Source: Collimonas sp. OK242 (GTDB lineage: Bacteria > Pseudomonadota > Gammaproteobacteria > Burkholderiales > Burkholderiaceae_D). Taken from it: a stretch of DNA of 64,000 bases. Both the position numbers and the translations under genes were made by a program. The stretch's first letter is position 1, and each line of letters starts with the position of its first letter. Positions 28,213-38,093 of this stretch are shown piece by piece. The stretch spans positions 1 through 64,000 of the forward strand of contig NZ_FNOR01000010.1 in the NCBI RefSeq assembly GCF_900107095.1, read 5' to 3'. The notes below the pieces were generated by a model, which worked only from the letters and a program-made list of their open reading frames with translations, did no database searches and was not told the origin of the DNA.

Positions 28213-28977
28213 ATGAACAATCCCAATCCCTTTGAATTGCTGCTCCATCAAAGTGGAGGAAAGCCCTTTGTGTTCGACAACGACGACATGCGCACGCTGC
28301 ATTTCGACGAAAAATATATACAAAGCGCAATGTCGATTTCTGCGCCTGACAAGCTGTTGCTGAGTTATACGCGGGCCATGATGGGTTTCCTGTTATTTCA
28401 GGCAGCGCCAAAACACATCTTGATGGTCGGCTTAGGCGGCGGATCGCTGCTCAAGTATTGTTACCGACATTTACCGTCAACCCGCATCACCGTGCTGGAG
28501 CTGCACGCCGAAGTCATTGCGCTGCGCAACGAATTCATGATTCCTGCCGATGACCAGCGCCTGCAAATCATCCACGCAGACGCCGCGGCATACATGCAAG
28601 CCCAGCAGGAAAATATCGCTGATGTCATCATGCTGGATGGTTTTTCCGCCGATGGCGCCGCACCTGAATTAAGTACCAGCGATTTCTATGCCGCCTGCCT
28701 GCGCAGCCTCATTCCGCAAGGCGTCCTGGTATCCAATTTATGGGATCATCCAGCTTCCCTGGTTGCCGCTCTTGCCCAGGCAACGATGGATACGGATTGG
28801 CGTATATGGTGGTGCAGGACCGATGACAGCCACAACTACGTCGCCTTTTTCGTCAAAGGAAATGATCCAGCCATATTTCGGCCGGTGGTGCTCAGTCGAG
28901 CCCGGAAATTGGATCAGCGCTTCGATCTAAAGCTATCTGAGCTGGTACCTTCATTCCAGCTCGCCAATCAATTTTGA
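28213..28977 (+). CDS. Spermidine-synthase-like protein, second paralog
   Basis: Protein of 254 residues, clearly paralogous to the one 18 bases upstream. Both have QSxM, PDxLLLxYT, MMGFLLF and GLGGGSLxKYCYRxLP. Here the acid after strand 2 is in VLELHAEVIALRNEF, and the catalytic-region string is VIMLDGFSADG, so the second Asp of canonical DxxD is a Ser. The C-terminal 60 residues differ most. The pair probably forms a heteromer or acts in successive steps. The ribosome-binding site is weak, so coupling to the upstream gene is likely. Confidence 0.8.
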   Translation: MNNPNPFELLLHQSGGKPFVFDNDDMRTLHFDEKYIQSAMSISAPDKLLLSYTRAMMGFLLFQAAPKHILMVGLGGGSLLKYCYRHLPSTRITVLELHAEVIALRNEFMIPADDQRLQIIHADAAAYMQAQQENIADVIMLDGFSADGAAPELSTSDFYAACLRSLIPQGVLVSNLWDHPASLVAALAQATMDTDWRIWWCRTDDSHNYVAFFVKGNDPAIFRPVVLSRARKLDQRFDLKLSELVPSFQLANQF

Positions 28978-29037
28978 CGAAAAACATAATCAATCCCCTG
29001 ATCTAGAGCCTGTTAACATTCAATTTGGGAGATGCGT

Positions 29038-29829
29038 TCAAAACGCCCATACCGCCGGACGTTTGCCCAGAAAGGCATCGATCCCCTCGCCCGCATCGTG
29101 TTCCATCGTGTTGCGCGCCATGACGTCGCTGGCGTAATCGTAGGCATCGCTCACGGTCATCTGCTGCTGCCGGTAGAACATCGATTTTCCGTGACGCACC
29201 GCGACCGGGCTTTTTGCCATGATTTCAGCCACTTTGCCTGCTATCGCTGCGTCGAGCTGGTCTTCTGCAACCGCGTCATTGATCAAGCCCCAGTCCTTGG
29301 CGGTTGCAGCGTCGATGAAACGTCCCGTGATCAACATGTCGAAGGCGCGCTTCGATGAAATATTGCGGGACAAGGCGACCGCCGGGGTTGCGCAAAACAA
29401 GCCGACGTTGATGCCCGAGACGGCAAACCGCGCGCTGTCTGAGGCGATCGCCAAATCGCAGCTGGCAACCAGTTGGCAGCCTGCGGCGGTGGCGATGCCA
29501 TGCACCCGTGCAATCACCGGCACAGGCAGCGCCTGGATACTCTGCATTAAGCGGCTACAGCGGATAAACAAGGCTTTGTAATAGGCGAGATCCGGATGAC
29601 TACGCATTTCGCGCAAATCGTGGCCCGCGCAGAACGCCTTGCCGGCGCCAGCCAGGACCACGCAACGAATGCCGGGATCGCCGGCAATCACGTCCAGTTC
29701 ATGCTGCAAGGCATCCAGCAGCACCTCGGACAAGGCATTGAACTGCAGGGGCCGGTTCATGCGCAGTGTCACGGCACCGTTGCAATTTTCTTTCTGCAGC
29801 AAGATTTCAGTCGCATTGCCTTGATCCAT
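29038..29829 (-). CDS. Enoyl-CoA hydratase/isomerase family protein
   Basis: Crotonase-family enzyme of 263 residues. Oxyanion-hole segments are VVLAGAGKAFCAGHDLREM and HGIATAAGCQLVASCDLA. The sequence from SARFAVSGINVGLFCATPAV resembles the ECHDC3/short-chain enoyl-CoA hydratase branch, in which the usual catalytic Glu positions vary, so the reaction (hydration against isomerisation) is uncertain. It is a single gene, facing the spermidine-synthase-like genes tail to tail. Confidence 0.9.
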   Translation of the reverse strand: MDQGNATEILLQKENCNGAVTLRMNRPLQFNALSEVLLDALQHELDVIAGDPGIRCVVLAGAGKAFCAGHDLREMRSHPDLAYYKALFIRCSRLMQSIQALPVPVIARVHGIATAAGCQLVASCDLAIASDSARFAVSGINVGLFCATPAVALSRNISSKRAFDMLITGRFIDAATAKDWGLINDAVAEDQLDAAIAGKVAEIMAKSPVAVRHGKSMFYRQQQMTVSDAYDYASDVMARNTMEHDAGEGIDAFLGKRPAVWAF

Positions 29830-29959
29830 TGAGATGCTCCCGAGCCAACGGCCAGATTCAGTGGTTTATACCCTTTTTATACCCTGATGCATTTTACGCC
29901 CTTGATCGACACTTCTACCCGCCGGTCAAGTCTTCCGCAATCCGGACGTAGGGTTTGGC

Positions 29960-30079
29960 ATGACGCCAGCCAGCGTCACGGATTTCATTGCCGGCATGGA
30001 CCAGCTCTACTTCGCCACATTGTGCCCTCGGCTCACCTCACCTGCTTTGTGGGCTGCCGCACAGATAAGGCAGTTCTGA
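29960..30079 (+). pseudogene. Possible PPOX-like N-terminal fragment (39 codons)
   Basis: A short open frame contains VTDFIAGMDQLYFATLC, which resembles the FIxxxxxFYLATxx start of pyridoxamine-5'-phosphate-oxidase-like (flavin-binding split barrel) proteins. It then loses similarity and stops. There is no ribosome-binding site. The rest of the 350-base gap (29830-30179) shows nothing else besides the strong SD before the antiporter. Confidence 0.25.
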
Positions 30080-30179
30080 CTCTCCATACTGATAGCTCTT
30101 CTATCGCCTGCAAGCGCAGAAGCCGTCTCCGCATCGGCTTGTAAGTGTTTTATCCTCATTCGCGGGAGGAGGTATTGCC

Positions 30180-31538
30180 ATCGACCAATCAATCATTTGG
30201 TATCTGATCGTCGGCACCCTGCTGCTGTCGATGAGTTTGATGGCCTCGCTACTGGATCGCCTGCCGTTCAGCCCGGCGATGTTCTACCTGCCTGTCGGCT
30301 ATGTTCTGGGGCCAGCAGTGAGCGGCTTGATCAATATCTCACTCGTCCAGCATGCCGAATTGCTGACGACGCTGGCCAAGATGGCATTGCTGCTATCGCT
30401 GTTCACGGTTGGCCTGAAGCTGCGCCTGCCGTTTCGCGATAGCATCTGGCGCCTGCCGCTGCGGCTGGGTGTGCTGGCGATGCTTGTCACGATCCCGCTG
30501 GTGGCGCTGGTAGGCATGTTCATGTTCAACTTGCCCTTGGGCGCAGCAATCCTGCTGGGCGGCATCCTGGCGCCGACCGATCCGGTCTTGGCATCCGATG
30601 TACAGATAAAAGACGTCGGCGACCGCGATCGTATCCGCTACAGCCTGACCGGTGAAGGCGGCTTGAACGATGGCACCGCCTTTCCCTTTGTCATGCTCGG
30701 CTTGTCCTTGCTCAGCGTGCCGTCGGCAGCCGCCTATATCAATACTAATGCGATGCTGCATGTGGCCTGGGGCATTGCGGCCGGACTGGTCGGCGGCTGG
30801 TTCACGGGATGGCTGATCGGGCGCCTGGTGGTCGGTTTGCGGCGGCGTTTTCGGCTGGCGCTGGGCATGGAAGAATTCCTCGGTATCGGCTTGATCGCGC
30901 TGGCCTACGGCGTGACAGAGGCGATCCACGGTATTGGTTTTCTGGCGGTGTTTGCGGCTGGCCTGGCGATGCGCCGCATCGAGTCGACCAATAGCGGCCT
31001 GCAAGAGGTGGATCCAGATCAGCAGCAGACCTTGGTGCATATCGCTCCTGCGAGTCAAAAAGAAGAAGTTGCAACCCATCCGGCGAAAGCGTCGGCATAT
31101 ATGACAGAAACGGTACTCGGTTTTAATCAGCAGCTGGAACAGTTTGCCGAATTCGTGATGGTGACCCTGACCGGCATCCTGTTATCGCATATCGGATTTT
31201 CCACGCCAGGAGCATTGCTTGCGTTATTGCTGTTTTTTGTCATTCGGCCACTCTCGGTTGCGCTCGCATTGATAGGCGCCAGAGTCTCGCCTCTGCAGCG
31301 GCGCCTGATGGCGTGGTTTGGCATCAAGGGCATCGGTTCCCTGTATTACCTGGTGTTTGCGTTGCAATACCCATGGCTGGCGCCCGCCGGCTACCGATCG
31401 TCAGCGTTGGCGCCGCACATCAGTTCTATGGTGCTGACGGTGGTGGCGATGTCGATCGTGATGCATGGCATTTCCTCGACACCGCTGATGGATATGTATC
31501 AACGCCGCCGGCGGCGCCAAAGCAATCGCTCAGCTTGA
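30180..31538 (+). CDS. CPA1-family cation/proton antiporter, non-canonical start
   Basis: Inner-membrane Na+(K+)/H+ exchanger of about 452 residues with some twelve membrane helices. Family blocks are LGGILAPTDPVLASDVQ and SLTGEGGLNDGTAFPF, holding the ion-binding Asp residues. The first ATG (30231) would cut into the first helix. Upstream, GGGAGGAGG (30164-30172) is followed after seven bases by ATC, reading (M)DQSIIWYLIVGTLLLSMSL, a proper first helix. There is no ATG, GTG or TTG between the last stop (30093) and 30231, so initiation at ATC (30180) or ATT (30174) is the best explanation. The C-terminus is basic. Confidence 0.85.
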   Translation: MDQSIIWYLIVGTLLLSMSLMASLLDRLPFSPAMFYLPVGYVLGPAVSGLINISLVQHAELLTTLAKMALLLSLFTVGLKLRLPFRDSIWRLPLRLGVLAMLVTIPLVALVGMFMFNLPLGAAILLGGILAPTDPVLASDVQIKDVGDRDRIRYSLTGEGGLNDGTAFPFVMLGLSLLSVPSAAAYINTNAMLHVAWGIAAGLVGGWFTGWLIGRLVVGLRRRFRLALGMEEFLGIGLIALAYGVTEAIHGIGFLAVFAAGLAMRRIESTNSGLQEVDPDQQQTLVHIAPASQKEEVATHPAKASAYMTETVLGFNQQLEQFAEFVMVTLTGILLSHIGFSTPGALLALLLFFVIRPLSVALALIGARVSPLQRRLMAWFGIKGIGSLYYLVFALQYPWLAPAGYRSSALAPHISSMVLTVVAMSIVMHGISSTPLMDMYQRRRRRQSNRSA

Positions 31539-31772
31539 AACCGTCGATACCGGTGTCCCACGCTTCCAATAAGAAAAACGTCCGAGAGCATGCGGAAAAT
31601 GCGTTACTGTTTTTTTTACAGGCAACGATGCGGATAAACTGAAGATACCGGGAAAGCCGGTCGGGTGAGCCTGGCGCCGCGGTCAGTCATCCATTACATC
31701 GAAGGACCGCGGCCAAGATAGAGAATGACGGGAGGGAAAAACAGTAACGATCAGTGCGCTACAAAAATTGCA

Positions 31773-32180
<408 letters not shown>

Positions 32181-32310
32181 TTAAAGCTCAACCTGTAAGG
32201 GTATAGGAAAAACTCGGTTTGTCTATAACCGTAAAACAATATCTGCGACTAAATCTACAGCAACCCGCTACAACAAGCCGCTTTCTCCCCATTTTTGGGC
32301 AGAGAAACGA

Positions 32311-34365
32311 TCAGTCGGGAATATTCGCCAGGTCGTTCAGCCACACAGTCGCTTCCGCATCGCTGGGCGCACGCCAATCGCCGCGCGGCGATAACGATCC
32401 GCCGCTGCCGACTTTAGGCGCGTTCGGCACGCAGGAACGCTTGAACTGGCTGGTCCTGAAAAAGCGGTCGAGGAAAATTGCCAGGTTGCGCTTGATCGCC
32501 GCCAGATCGTACTGGTTCCGCACTATCTGCGCGTCATGAGGCCAGCTGCCTTTGGTCTTGTCTTGCCAGGCTGAAAACGCCAGGAAAGCAACTTTCGACG
32601 GCGCGAAGCCATAGCGCAGGATGTAATACAGGTTAAAGTCCTGCAACTCATACGGGCCGATGACGTTTTCCGTGATCTGCTCAGGCTTGCCGCTGGCCTT
32701 GCCTGGCACCAGCTCCGGGCTGATTTCGGTACTCAGCACGTTCAGCAGCACATCGGAACCCTGGCCGCCGATGGCGCCGGTCTCGGCCACCCAGCGCACC
32801 AGATGGCTGATCAAGGTCTTCGGCACGCTGGCGTTGACGTTGTAATGCGACATGTGATCGCCGACGCCGTAAGTGCACCAGCCCAAGGCCAGCTCGCTCA
32901 GGTCGCCGGTGCCGATGACAATCGCGTGATTGAAATTCGCCAGCCGGAACAGATGATTGGTGCGCTCGCCGGCCTGGACGTTTTCGAAAGTGATGTCGAA
33001 CTGGTCCTGGCCCGCAGCATAAGGATGGCCCAGATCTTTCAACATTTGCAGGCAGCTGGGGCGGATGTCGATTTCCGCCGCCGTGCAGCCAACCAGCTGC
33101 ATCAGCTGCCTCGCCTGCAGCAGGGTGCGGTCGCTGGTGGCAAAACCGGGCATGGTGTAAGCCAGGATATTCGAACGCGGCAGATTCAAACGGTCCATCG
33201 CTTTGGCGCAGACCAGCAACGCATGGGTCGAATCCAGGCCGCCCGAAACGCCGATCACCACCTTCGATATCTTGCTGGCCGACAGCCGCTGCACCAGCGC
33301 TTGCACCTGGATGTTGTAGACCTCGGTGCAACGTTCGTCGCGGCGCTTGGTATCGGCCGGGACATAGGGGAAACGCTCGACCGTGCGCGCCAGCGGCAAC
33401 GCCTTGTCCAACGGCAGCGCCAGTTCGAAGCGCAGCACCTCGAATTTGGCCACTTCCCCGGCGTGGCGCCGGACCGACTGCCCGAAAGTAGTCTGGCGCA
33501 TCCGTTCGCGCGCCAGCCGCTCGAGGTCGACATCGGCAAAAATGACATGCGAATGATCCAGGAAGCGCTCGGATTCTGCCAGCAGTTCGCCGTTTTCATA
33601 AATCAGGCCGTGGCCGTCCCAGGCCAGGTCGGTCGACGACTCGCCCTTGCCGGCCGAGGTATACAAATACGCCGACAGGCAGCGCGCGGATTGCTGCGCC
33701 ACCAGTTGATGGCGATAGCCGGCTTTCCCTACCACCACATTCGAGGCGGAAAGATTGACCAGGACGCTGGCGCCGGCCAGCGCCGCAAACGACGATGGCG
33801 GAATCGGCACCCACACATCTTCGCAAATCTCGACATGGAATCTCAGGAGCGGCAGGTTGCTCACCTCGAACAGCAAGCCGCTACCGAACGGAATGCTGGC
33901 GCCCAACAATTGAAACTGGCGAGTTGCGGTATTTTCAGCGGGGCTGAATTGGCGCATCTCATAAAACTCGCCGTAGTTTGGCAAATAACTCTTGGGCACG
34001 ATGCCCTGGATCCGGCCGCCGGCAATCACCACCGCGCAATTGAACAGTTGATGCTCGACGCGTAAAGGCAGGCCGACGATCATGGCCAGCGACAGCGTGG
34101 CCGAAGCCTCCACTATTGTGGCCAAAGCGGCTTCGCAGGCATCCAGCAAAGCACGTTGGTGAAACAGGTCGTCGCAAGTGTAGGCGGACAAACCCAGCTC
34201 CGGAAACGCCACCAGCACAGCGCCCTGCTGCTCCGCCTGCCTGGCCAGCGCGATAGTCTCGGCGGCGTTAAAAGCGGGGTCGGCTATCCGGCAATTCGGG
34301 ATGGCGACTGCGACGCGCGCAAAATCATGGGAGTAAAGGTTCAGAAACTTATTTGTTGTCATCAT
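32311..34365 (-). CDS. nadE: Glutamine-dependent NAD+ synthetase
   Basis: Two-domain enzyme of 684 residues for the last step of NAD+ synthesis. The N-terminal nitrilase-type glutaminase has the triad Glu in [17 protein letters not shown], Lys in [16 protein letters not shown] and Cys in [11 protein letters not shown]. The C-terminal synthetase has the PP-loop [20 protein letters not shown] precedes two adjacent ATG codons (34365 and 34362); either may start. Ammonia is channelled between domains in this long form of the enzyme. glnB lies downstream. Confidence 0.97.
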   Translation of the reverse strand: MMTTNKFLNLYSHDFARVAVAIPNCRIADPAFNAAETIALARQAEQQGAVLVAFPELGLSAYTCDDLFHQRALLDACEAALATIVEASATLSLAMIVGLPLRVEHQLFNCAVVIAGGRIQGIVPKSYLPNYGEFYEMRQFSPAENTATRQFQLLGASIPFGSGLLFEVSNLPLLRFHVEICEDVWVPIPPSSFAALAGASVLVNLSASNVVVGKAGYRHQLVAQQSARCLSAYLYTSAGKGESSTDLAWDGHGLIYENGELLAESERFLDHSHVIFADVDLERLARERMRQTTFGQSVRRHAGEVAKFEVLRFELALPLDKALPLARTVERFPYVPADTKRRDERCTEVYNIQVQALVQRLSASKISKVVIGVSGGLDSTHALLVCAKAMDRLNLPRSNILAYTMPGFATSDRTLLQARQLMQLVGCTAAEIDIRPSCLQMLKDLGHPYAAGQDQFDITFENVQAGERTNHLFRLANFNHAIVIGTGDLSELALGWCTYGVGDHMSHYNVNASVPKTLISHLVRWVAETGAIGGQGSDVLLNVLSTEISPELVPGKASGKPEQITENVIGPYELQDFNLYYILRYGFAPSKVAFLAFSAWQDKTKGSWPHDAQIVRNQYDLAAIKRNLAIFLDRFFRTSQFKRSCVPNAPKVGSGGSLSPRGDWRAPSDAEATVWLNDLANIPD

Positions 34366-34496
34366 TCTTCCTGCGCTCTGCTTGATATGCTAATTATCGC
34401 ATGCTAATGCCTTGCCCCTGAGAGCGGGCGGCAGAGCGTCGGCGACGATGCTAAACTGCACTCTTTCGCCACCCACATTCACGGCTCGCCAAGTCC

Positions 34497-35681
34497 TTGA
34501 TTAACAAGACTACAACCCAGACCACAACCAAGACTACCACGCGCATCATCTCGTCCCTGAGCGAGGTCGGCCAGGCAGCATGGGACGAATTGCTCGGTTT
34601 GCAAGCCGACGCCAATCCTTTCCTCTCCTTCGCCTTTCTGCATGCCTTGCACGAAAGCGGCAGCGCCTCGGAAAAATCAGGCTGGCAAGCGCAATACCTG
34701 ACCCTGTGGGATGAAGCTGACGGTCGGCCGCGGCTGATTGCCGCCCTGCCCCTGTATGTCAAATTTCACTCGTATGGCGAATACGTGTTCGACTGGGCCT
34801 GGGCCGATGCCTATGAACGCAACGGCCTGGCATATTATCCAAAACTGCTGTCGGCGATTCCATTCACGCCGGTAACCGGCGGCCGCCTGCTGGCGCGCGA
34901 TCAACCGGCGCGGGCAGCGCTGATCGATGTATTGAAGTCGTTGCGGAAAGATACGCAGACCTCCTCCACCCACATCCTGTACCCGCCCGCCGCGCAAGCC
35001 GAGGCCCTGCAACAAGCCGGTTTCCTGCTGCGCAGCGGCGTGCAATTCCATTGGCTGAACCCGGGTTATCGCGATTTCACTGAATTTCTCGATACGCTGG
35101 AGCGCAAGAAGCGCAAGAATATCCTGGCCGAGCGGCGCAAGGTAGCCGATGCCGGGGTGCGCTTGCGCCGGGTACGCGGGCAAGACGCCACCGAAGCGGA
35201 CTGGATATTTTTCAACCGCTGCTATGCGCAAACCTATGCGACGCACCGCTCCACGCCCTACCTGAACCTGGATTTCTTCCTCAGGATAGGGGCCAGCATG
35301 CCGCACAACATCCTGCTGATCGTTGCCGAACGCGACGGCCGGCCAATTGCATCGTCGCTGCTGATCTATACCGATCAAACTTTATACGGCCGCTACTGGG
35401 GCGCGCTGGAGTTCGTCCCTTGCCTGCACTTTGAAACCGCTTATTACCAGCCTCTGGAATTCTGCATCGAACAGAAAATCGCCTGCTTTGAAGGCGGCGC
35501 CCAAGGCGAACACAAAATGGCGCGCGGCTTTTTACCGCAAAAAACCTGGTCGGCGCATTGGCTGGCGCACCCGGCCTTCGCCGATGCGGTAGCCAATTTC
35601 CTGGAACGCGAGGCTGACGGCATCGATAGCTATATGGATGAGTTGAATGATCGCAATCCGTTTCGATCGGCGCCGTTTTAG
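34497..35681 (+). CDS. FemAB-like GNAT-fold acyltransferase (PF04339 type)
   Basis: Protein of about 394 residues of the peptidoglycan-biosynthesis/recognition (FemAB_like, formerly DUF482) family. Typical strings are NPFLSFAFLHALHESGSAS, YGEYVFDWAWADAYER, LERKKRKNILAERRKV and FEGGAQGEHKMARGF. Members are thought to transfer an amino-acyl group from a tRNA or CoA donor, but their substrate is unproven. No ATG is available before the domain; the TTG at 34497 is taken, which gives a Thr-rich low-complexity start (TTTQTTTKTTTR). The true start is uncertain. It is followed 27 bases later by eamA. Confidence 0.82.
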   Translation: MINKTTTQTTTKTTTRIISSLSEVGQAAWDELLGLQADANPFLSFAFLHALHESGSASEKSGWQAQYLTLWDEADGRPRLIAALPLYVKFHSYGEYVFDWAWADAYERNGLAYYPKLLSAIPFTPVTGGRLLARDQPARAALIDVLKSLRKDTQTSSTHILYPPAAQAEALQQAGFLLRSGVQFHWLNPGYRDFTEFLDTLERKKRKNILAERRKVADAGVRLRRVRGQDATEADWIFFNRCYAQTYATHRSTPYLNLDFFLRIGASMPHNILLIVAERDGRPIASSLLIYTDQTLYGRYWGALEFVPCLHFETAYYQPLEFCIEQKIACFEGGAQGEHKMARGFLPQKTWSAHWLAHPAFADAVANFLEREADGIDSYMDELNDRNPFRSAPF

Positions 35682-35708
35682 CGGTCCGACCACACACAAA
35701 GAACAGCC

Positions 35709-36593
35709 ATGCAACCCACCCACATCTTGCTAGCCTTGTTGACCGTCACGATCTGGGGGCTGAATTTTGTCGTGATCAAGATCGGCCTGGCAGGCTTGCC
35801 GCCGCTGCTGTTTTCGGCGCTGCGCTTCGTGTTCGCCGCACTGCCGCTGGTGTTTTTCATCAAGCGGCCGGCGATTCCCTGGCGTTCCCTGATCGGGTTC
35901 GGCCTGTTCCAGTTCGCGCTGCAGTTTTCCTTGCTGTTCTCGGGCATGCAGCTGGGCATCGGCGCCGGCCTGGCTTCGCTGGTGATCCAGCTGCAAGCGT
36001 TTTTCACGATCGGCCTGGCGGTGCTGCTGCTGGGCGAACGCCCGCTGCTGACGCAATTGCTCGGAGCGCTGGTGGCGCTGGCCGGGATTGTGCTGGTCGC
36101 CACCCATCTGGAAGCGAAAGCCACCGTGATCGGCTTCCTGCTGGTCATTGGCGCCGGCCTCAGCTGGGCCAGCGCCAATATCGTCACCAAGAGAATCGGC
36201 AAAGTCAATCCGCTGGCGCTGATGGCGTGGGGTGCGCTGATTGCATCGCCGCCTTTGCTGCTGGCCTCAGCCGTGCTCGAAGGCCCTGCCGCCTGGCACA
36301 ACGCCTTTACGCATTTTGGCTGGGTCTCGGTGGCCGCGGTGTTTTATCAATCCTATCCCAACACCATCGTCGGCTACGGCATCTGGACCATCCTGATGCG
36401 CAAATACCCGGCCGCCACGGTGGCGCCGTTTTCGCTGCTGGTGCCGCTGGTGGGCATGCTGAGCGCAGCCGTCATGCTGGATGAAGCGCTGCAATGGTGG
36501 AAAATCGTTGCCGGCTTGCTGGTGCTTGGCGGTCTTGCCTTGAATTTGTTTGGCGGTCGACTGATGCTGCTAGTGAAAACGAGCAGACAATAA
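35709..36593 (+). CDS. eamA: EamA-type cysteine/O-acetylserine exporter
   Basis: DMT-superfamily exporter of 294 residues with ten membrane helices in two EamA repeats. The N-terminus WGLNFVVIKIGLAGLPPLL and the string GLASLVIQLQAFFTI are close to E. coli EamA (YdeD), which exports cysteine-pathway metabolites. A bidirectional terminator follows 11 bases after its stop. Confidence 0.85.
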   Translation: MQPTHILLALLTVTIWGLNFVVIKIGLAGLPPLLFSALRFVFAALPLVFFIKRPAIPWRSLIGFGLFQFALQFSLLFSGMQLGIGAGLASLVIQLQAFFTIGLAVLLLGERPLLTQLLGALVALAGIVLVATHLEAKATVIGFLLVIGAGLSWASANIVTKRIGKVNPLALMAWGALIASPPLLLASAVLEGPAAWHNAFTHFGWVSVAAVFYQSYPNTIVGYGIWTILMRKYPAATVAPFSLLVPLVGMLSAAVMLDEALQWWKIVAGLLVLGGLALNLFGGRLMLLVKTSRQ

Positions 36594-36604
36594 AAAACCG
36601 CAAA

Positions 36605-36630
36605 AAAAAGCGCACCGAAGTGCGCTTTTT
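36605..36630. terminator. Bidirectional rho-independent terminator
   Basis: AAAAAGCGCAC and GTGCGCTTTTT enclose a CGAA tetraloop. The A-run and T-run allow termination in both directions, serving the convergent eamA and ppa genes. Confidence 0.92.
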
Positions 36631-36654
36631 GACAAACCCGTGCAACCGTACTAA

Positions 36655-37194
36655 TTACGCTGCGATGGATTTCTTGTATGCCTCGACACCAGCCAGGATT
36701 TCCTTGCGCGCTTCATCGGGACCGAACCAGCCGTCGATCTTGACCCATTTGCCCTTTTCCAGATCCTTGTAGTGCTCGAAGAAATGCTGGATCTGCTTCA
36801 AGCGCAGTTCATTCATGTCTTCCGGCTTTTGCCAGTGGGTGTAGATGCTCAGCACCTTGTCTACCGGCACCGCCAGCAGCTTGGCGTCCTGGCCGGCTTC
36901 ATCCGACATCTTCAACACGCCGACCGGGCGGCAGCGCACAACCACGCCTGGGAACAGCGGGAACGGGGTGATCACCAACACGTCGACCGGATCGCCGTCT
37001 TCCGACAGGGTTTGCGGGATATAGCCGTAGTTGCAAGGGTAATGCATTGCAGTACCCATGAAGCGGTCAACAAAAATCGCGCCGGATTCCTTGTCGACTT
37101 CGTACTTGATCGGATCGGCATTCATCGGGATTTCGATGATGACGTTGAAATCGTTTGGCAAATCGCGCCCGGCCGATACTTGATTCAGACTCAT
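36655..37194 (-). CDS. ppa: Inorganic pyrophosphatase
   Basis: Soluble family I pyrophosphatase of 179 residues that hydrolyses PPi in the cytoplasm. The signature [13 protein letters not shown] with its metal-binding aspartates is present, as are [11 protein letters not shown] and the C-terminal [20 protein letters not shown]. Length is normal. It shares a bidirectional terminator with eamA, and its promoter region is divergent from the GbsR gene. Confidence 0.97.
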   Translation of the reverse strand: MSLNQVSAGRDLPNDFNVIIEIPMNADPIKYEVDKESGAIFVDRFMGTAMHYPCNYGYIPQTLSEDGDPVDVLVITPFPLFPGVVVRCRPVGVLKMSDEAGQDAKLLAVPVDKVLSIYTHWQKPEDMNELRLKQIQHFFEHYKDLEKGKWVKIDGWFGPDEARKEILAGVEAYKKSIAA

Positions 37195-37288
37195 GGTGTG
37201 CTCTCGTCAATAATTGAAAAATTTGCTGCGAAATCCTCTTAGCCCGAAATTATAACGGTTCAACGTCCTATCGTGCGATGCAACATCG

Positions 37289-37306
37289 ACTTAGTTGCAG
37301 CTAAGT
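37289..37306. promoter_or_regulatory. 18-bp near-palindrome between ppa and gbsR-type gene
   Basis: ACTTAG-TTGCAG-CTAAGT has perfect 6-bp arms and a near-symmetric core. It lies 95 bases upstream of ppa and 127 bases upstream of the regulator. It could be a second operator, but it is unlike the regulator's own palindrome. Confidence 0.35.
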
Positions 37307-37378
37307 TGTCACTTCCTTACAGCTTCGTTGCTGCACCACCATCAATCCACCCAAATAAATGACCATAAAGCAACAATC

Positions 37379-37423
37379 TTGCAAATATTCCTGTTTTGAC
37401 TTATATTTCAGTAATTACTGAAA
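37379..37423 (+). promoter_or_regulatory. Promoter and palindromic operator of the GbsR-type gene
   Basis: TTGCAA (37379-37384) and TATATT (37402-37407) are 17 bases apart. The perfect 18-bp palindrome TTTCAGTAATTACTGAAA (37406-37423) covers the end of the -10 and the predicted transcription start, ten bases before the regulator start codon. This is the layout of autorepression. Confidence 0.7.
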
Positions 37424-37432
37424 ATTCAAAAC

Positions 37433-38089
37433 ATGATGTCAACTACTCCAGCCGCCAATACCCCAGGCGCAAGCAATCCGCTTATCCCTCTTACACCGCT
37501 AACCCAGCGCTTCATCTCGCATTTCGGCGAGATGGGCAGCCGCTGGGGCATCAATCGCACGGTCGGCCAGATCTATGCCCTGCTGTATGTGCTTGGCCAG
37601 CCCTTGAACGCTGACCAGATTGCGGATTACCTGACTTTTTCGCGCTCGAACGTCAGCATGGGCTTGAAAGAATTGCAATCCTGGCGCCTGGTCAAGCTAT
37701 TGCACCAGCCGGGCGACCGCCGTGAATACTTCGAGCCGCCCAAGGATATCTGGGATATTTTCAAGACCTTGCTTGAGGAGCGCCGCCGGCGTGAGATAGA
37801 GCCGACTTTGTCGATGCTGCGCGACGCCTTGCTGGAGAGTCCCGCCAACGACATTGATAAACAGGCACAACAGCGGATGCGCGAGATGTACAATCTGATC
37901 GAATTATCCAGTTCCTGGTTCGACGATGTGCAACGCTTGTCTCCGGAAACCCTGGCGTCGCTGATGAAGATGGGATCCAAGGTCAAGAAATTGCTGGACG
38001 TGCGCGACAAGTTCCGCGGCACATCAAGCAGCAGCAAAACCCATGGCGATCACCCTGACGTGCAACTGACAGTCCAGTTAAAGGATTAG
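37433..38089 (+). CDS. GbsR/MarR-family regulator of the cyd operon
   Basis: Transcription factor of 218 residues. The winged helix-turn-helix spans LGQPLNADQIADYLTFSRSN and VSMGLKELQSWRLVK, with a wing at GDRREYFEPPKD, as in GbsR-type MarR proteins. C-terminal helices (about 110-180) form the dimer. It begins at 37433, directly behind a perfect palindrome that covers its own promoter. It is four bases upstream of cydP, so it should be co-transcribed with the cytochrome bd genes and probably controls them. Confidence 0.9.
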   Translation: MMSTTPAANTPGASNPLIPLTPLTQRFISHFGEMGSRWGINRTVGQIYALLYVLGQPLNADQIADYLTFSRSNVSMGLKELQSWRLVKLLHQPGDRREYFEPPKDIWDIFKTLLEERRRREIEPTLSMLRDALLESPANDIDKQAQQRMREMYNLIELSSSWFDDVQRLSPETLASLMKMGSKVKKLLDVRDKFRGTSSSSKTHGDHPDVQLTVQLKD

Positions 38090-38093
38090 ACGC

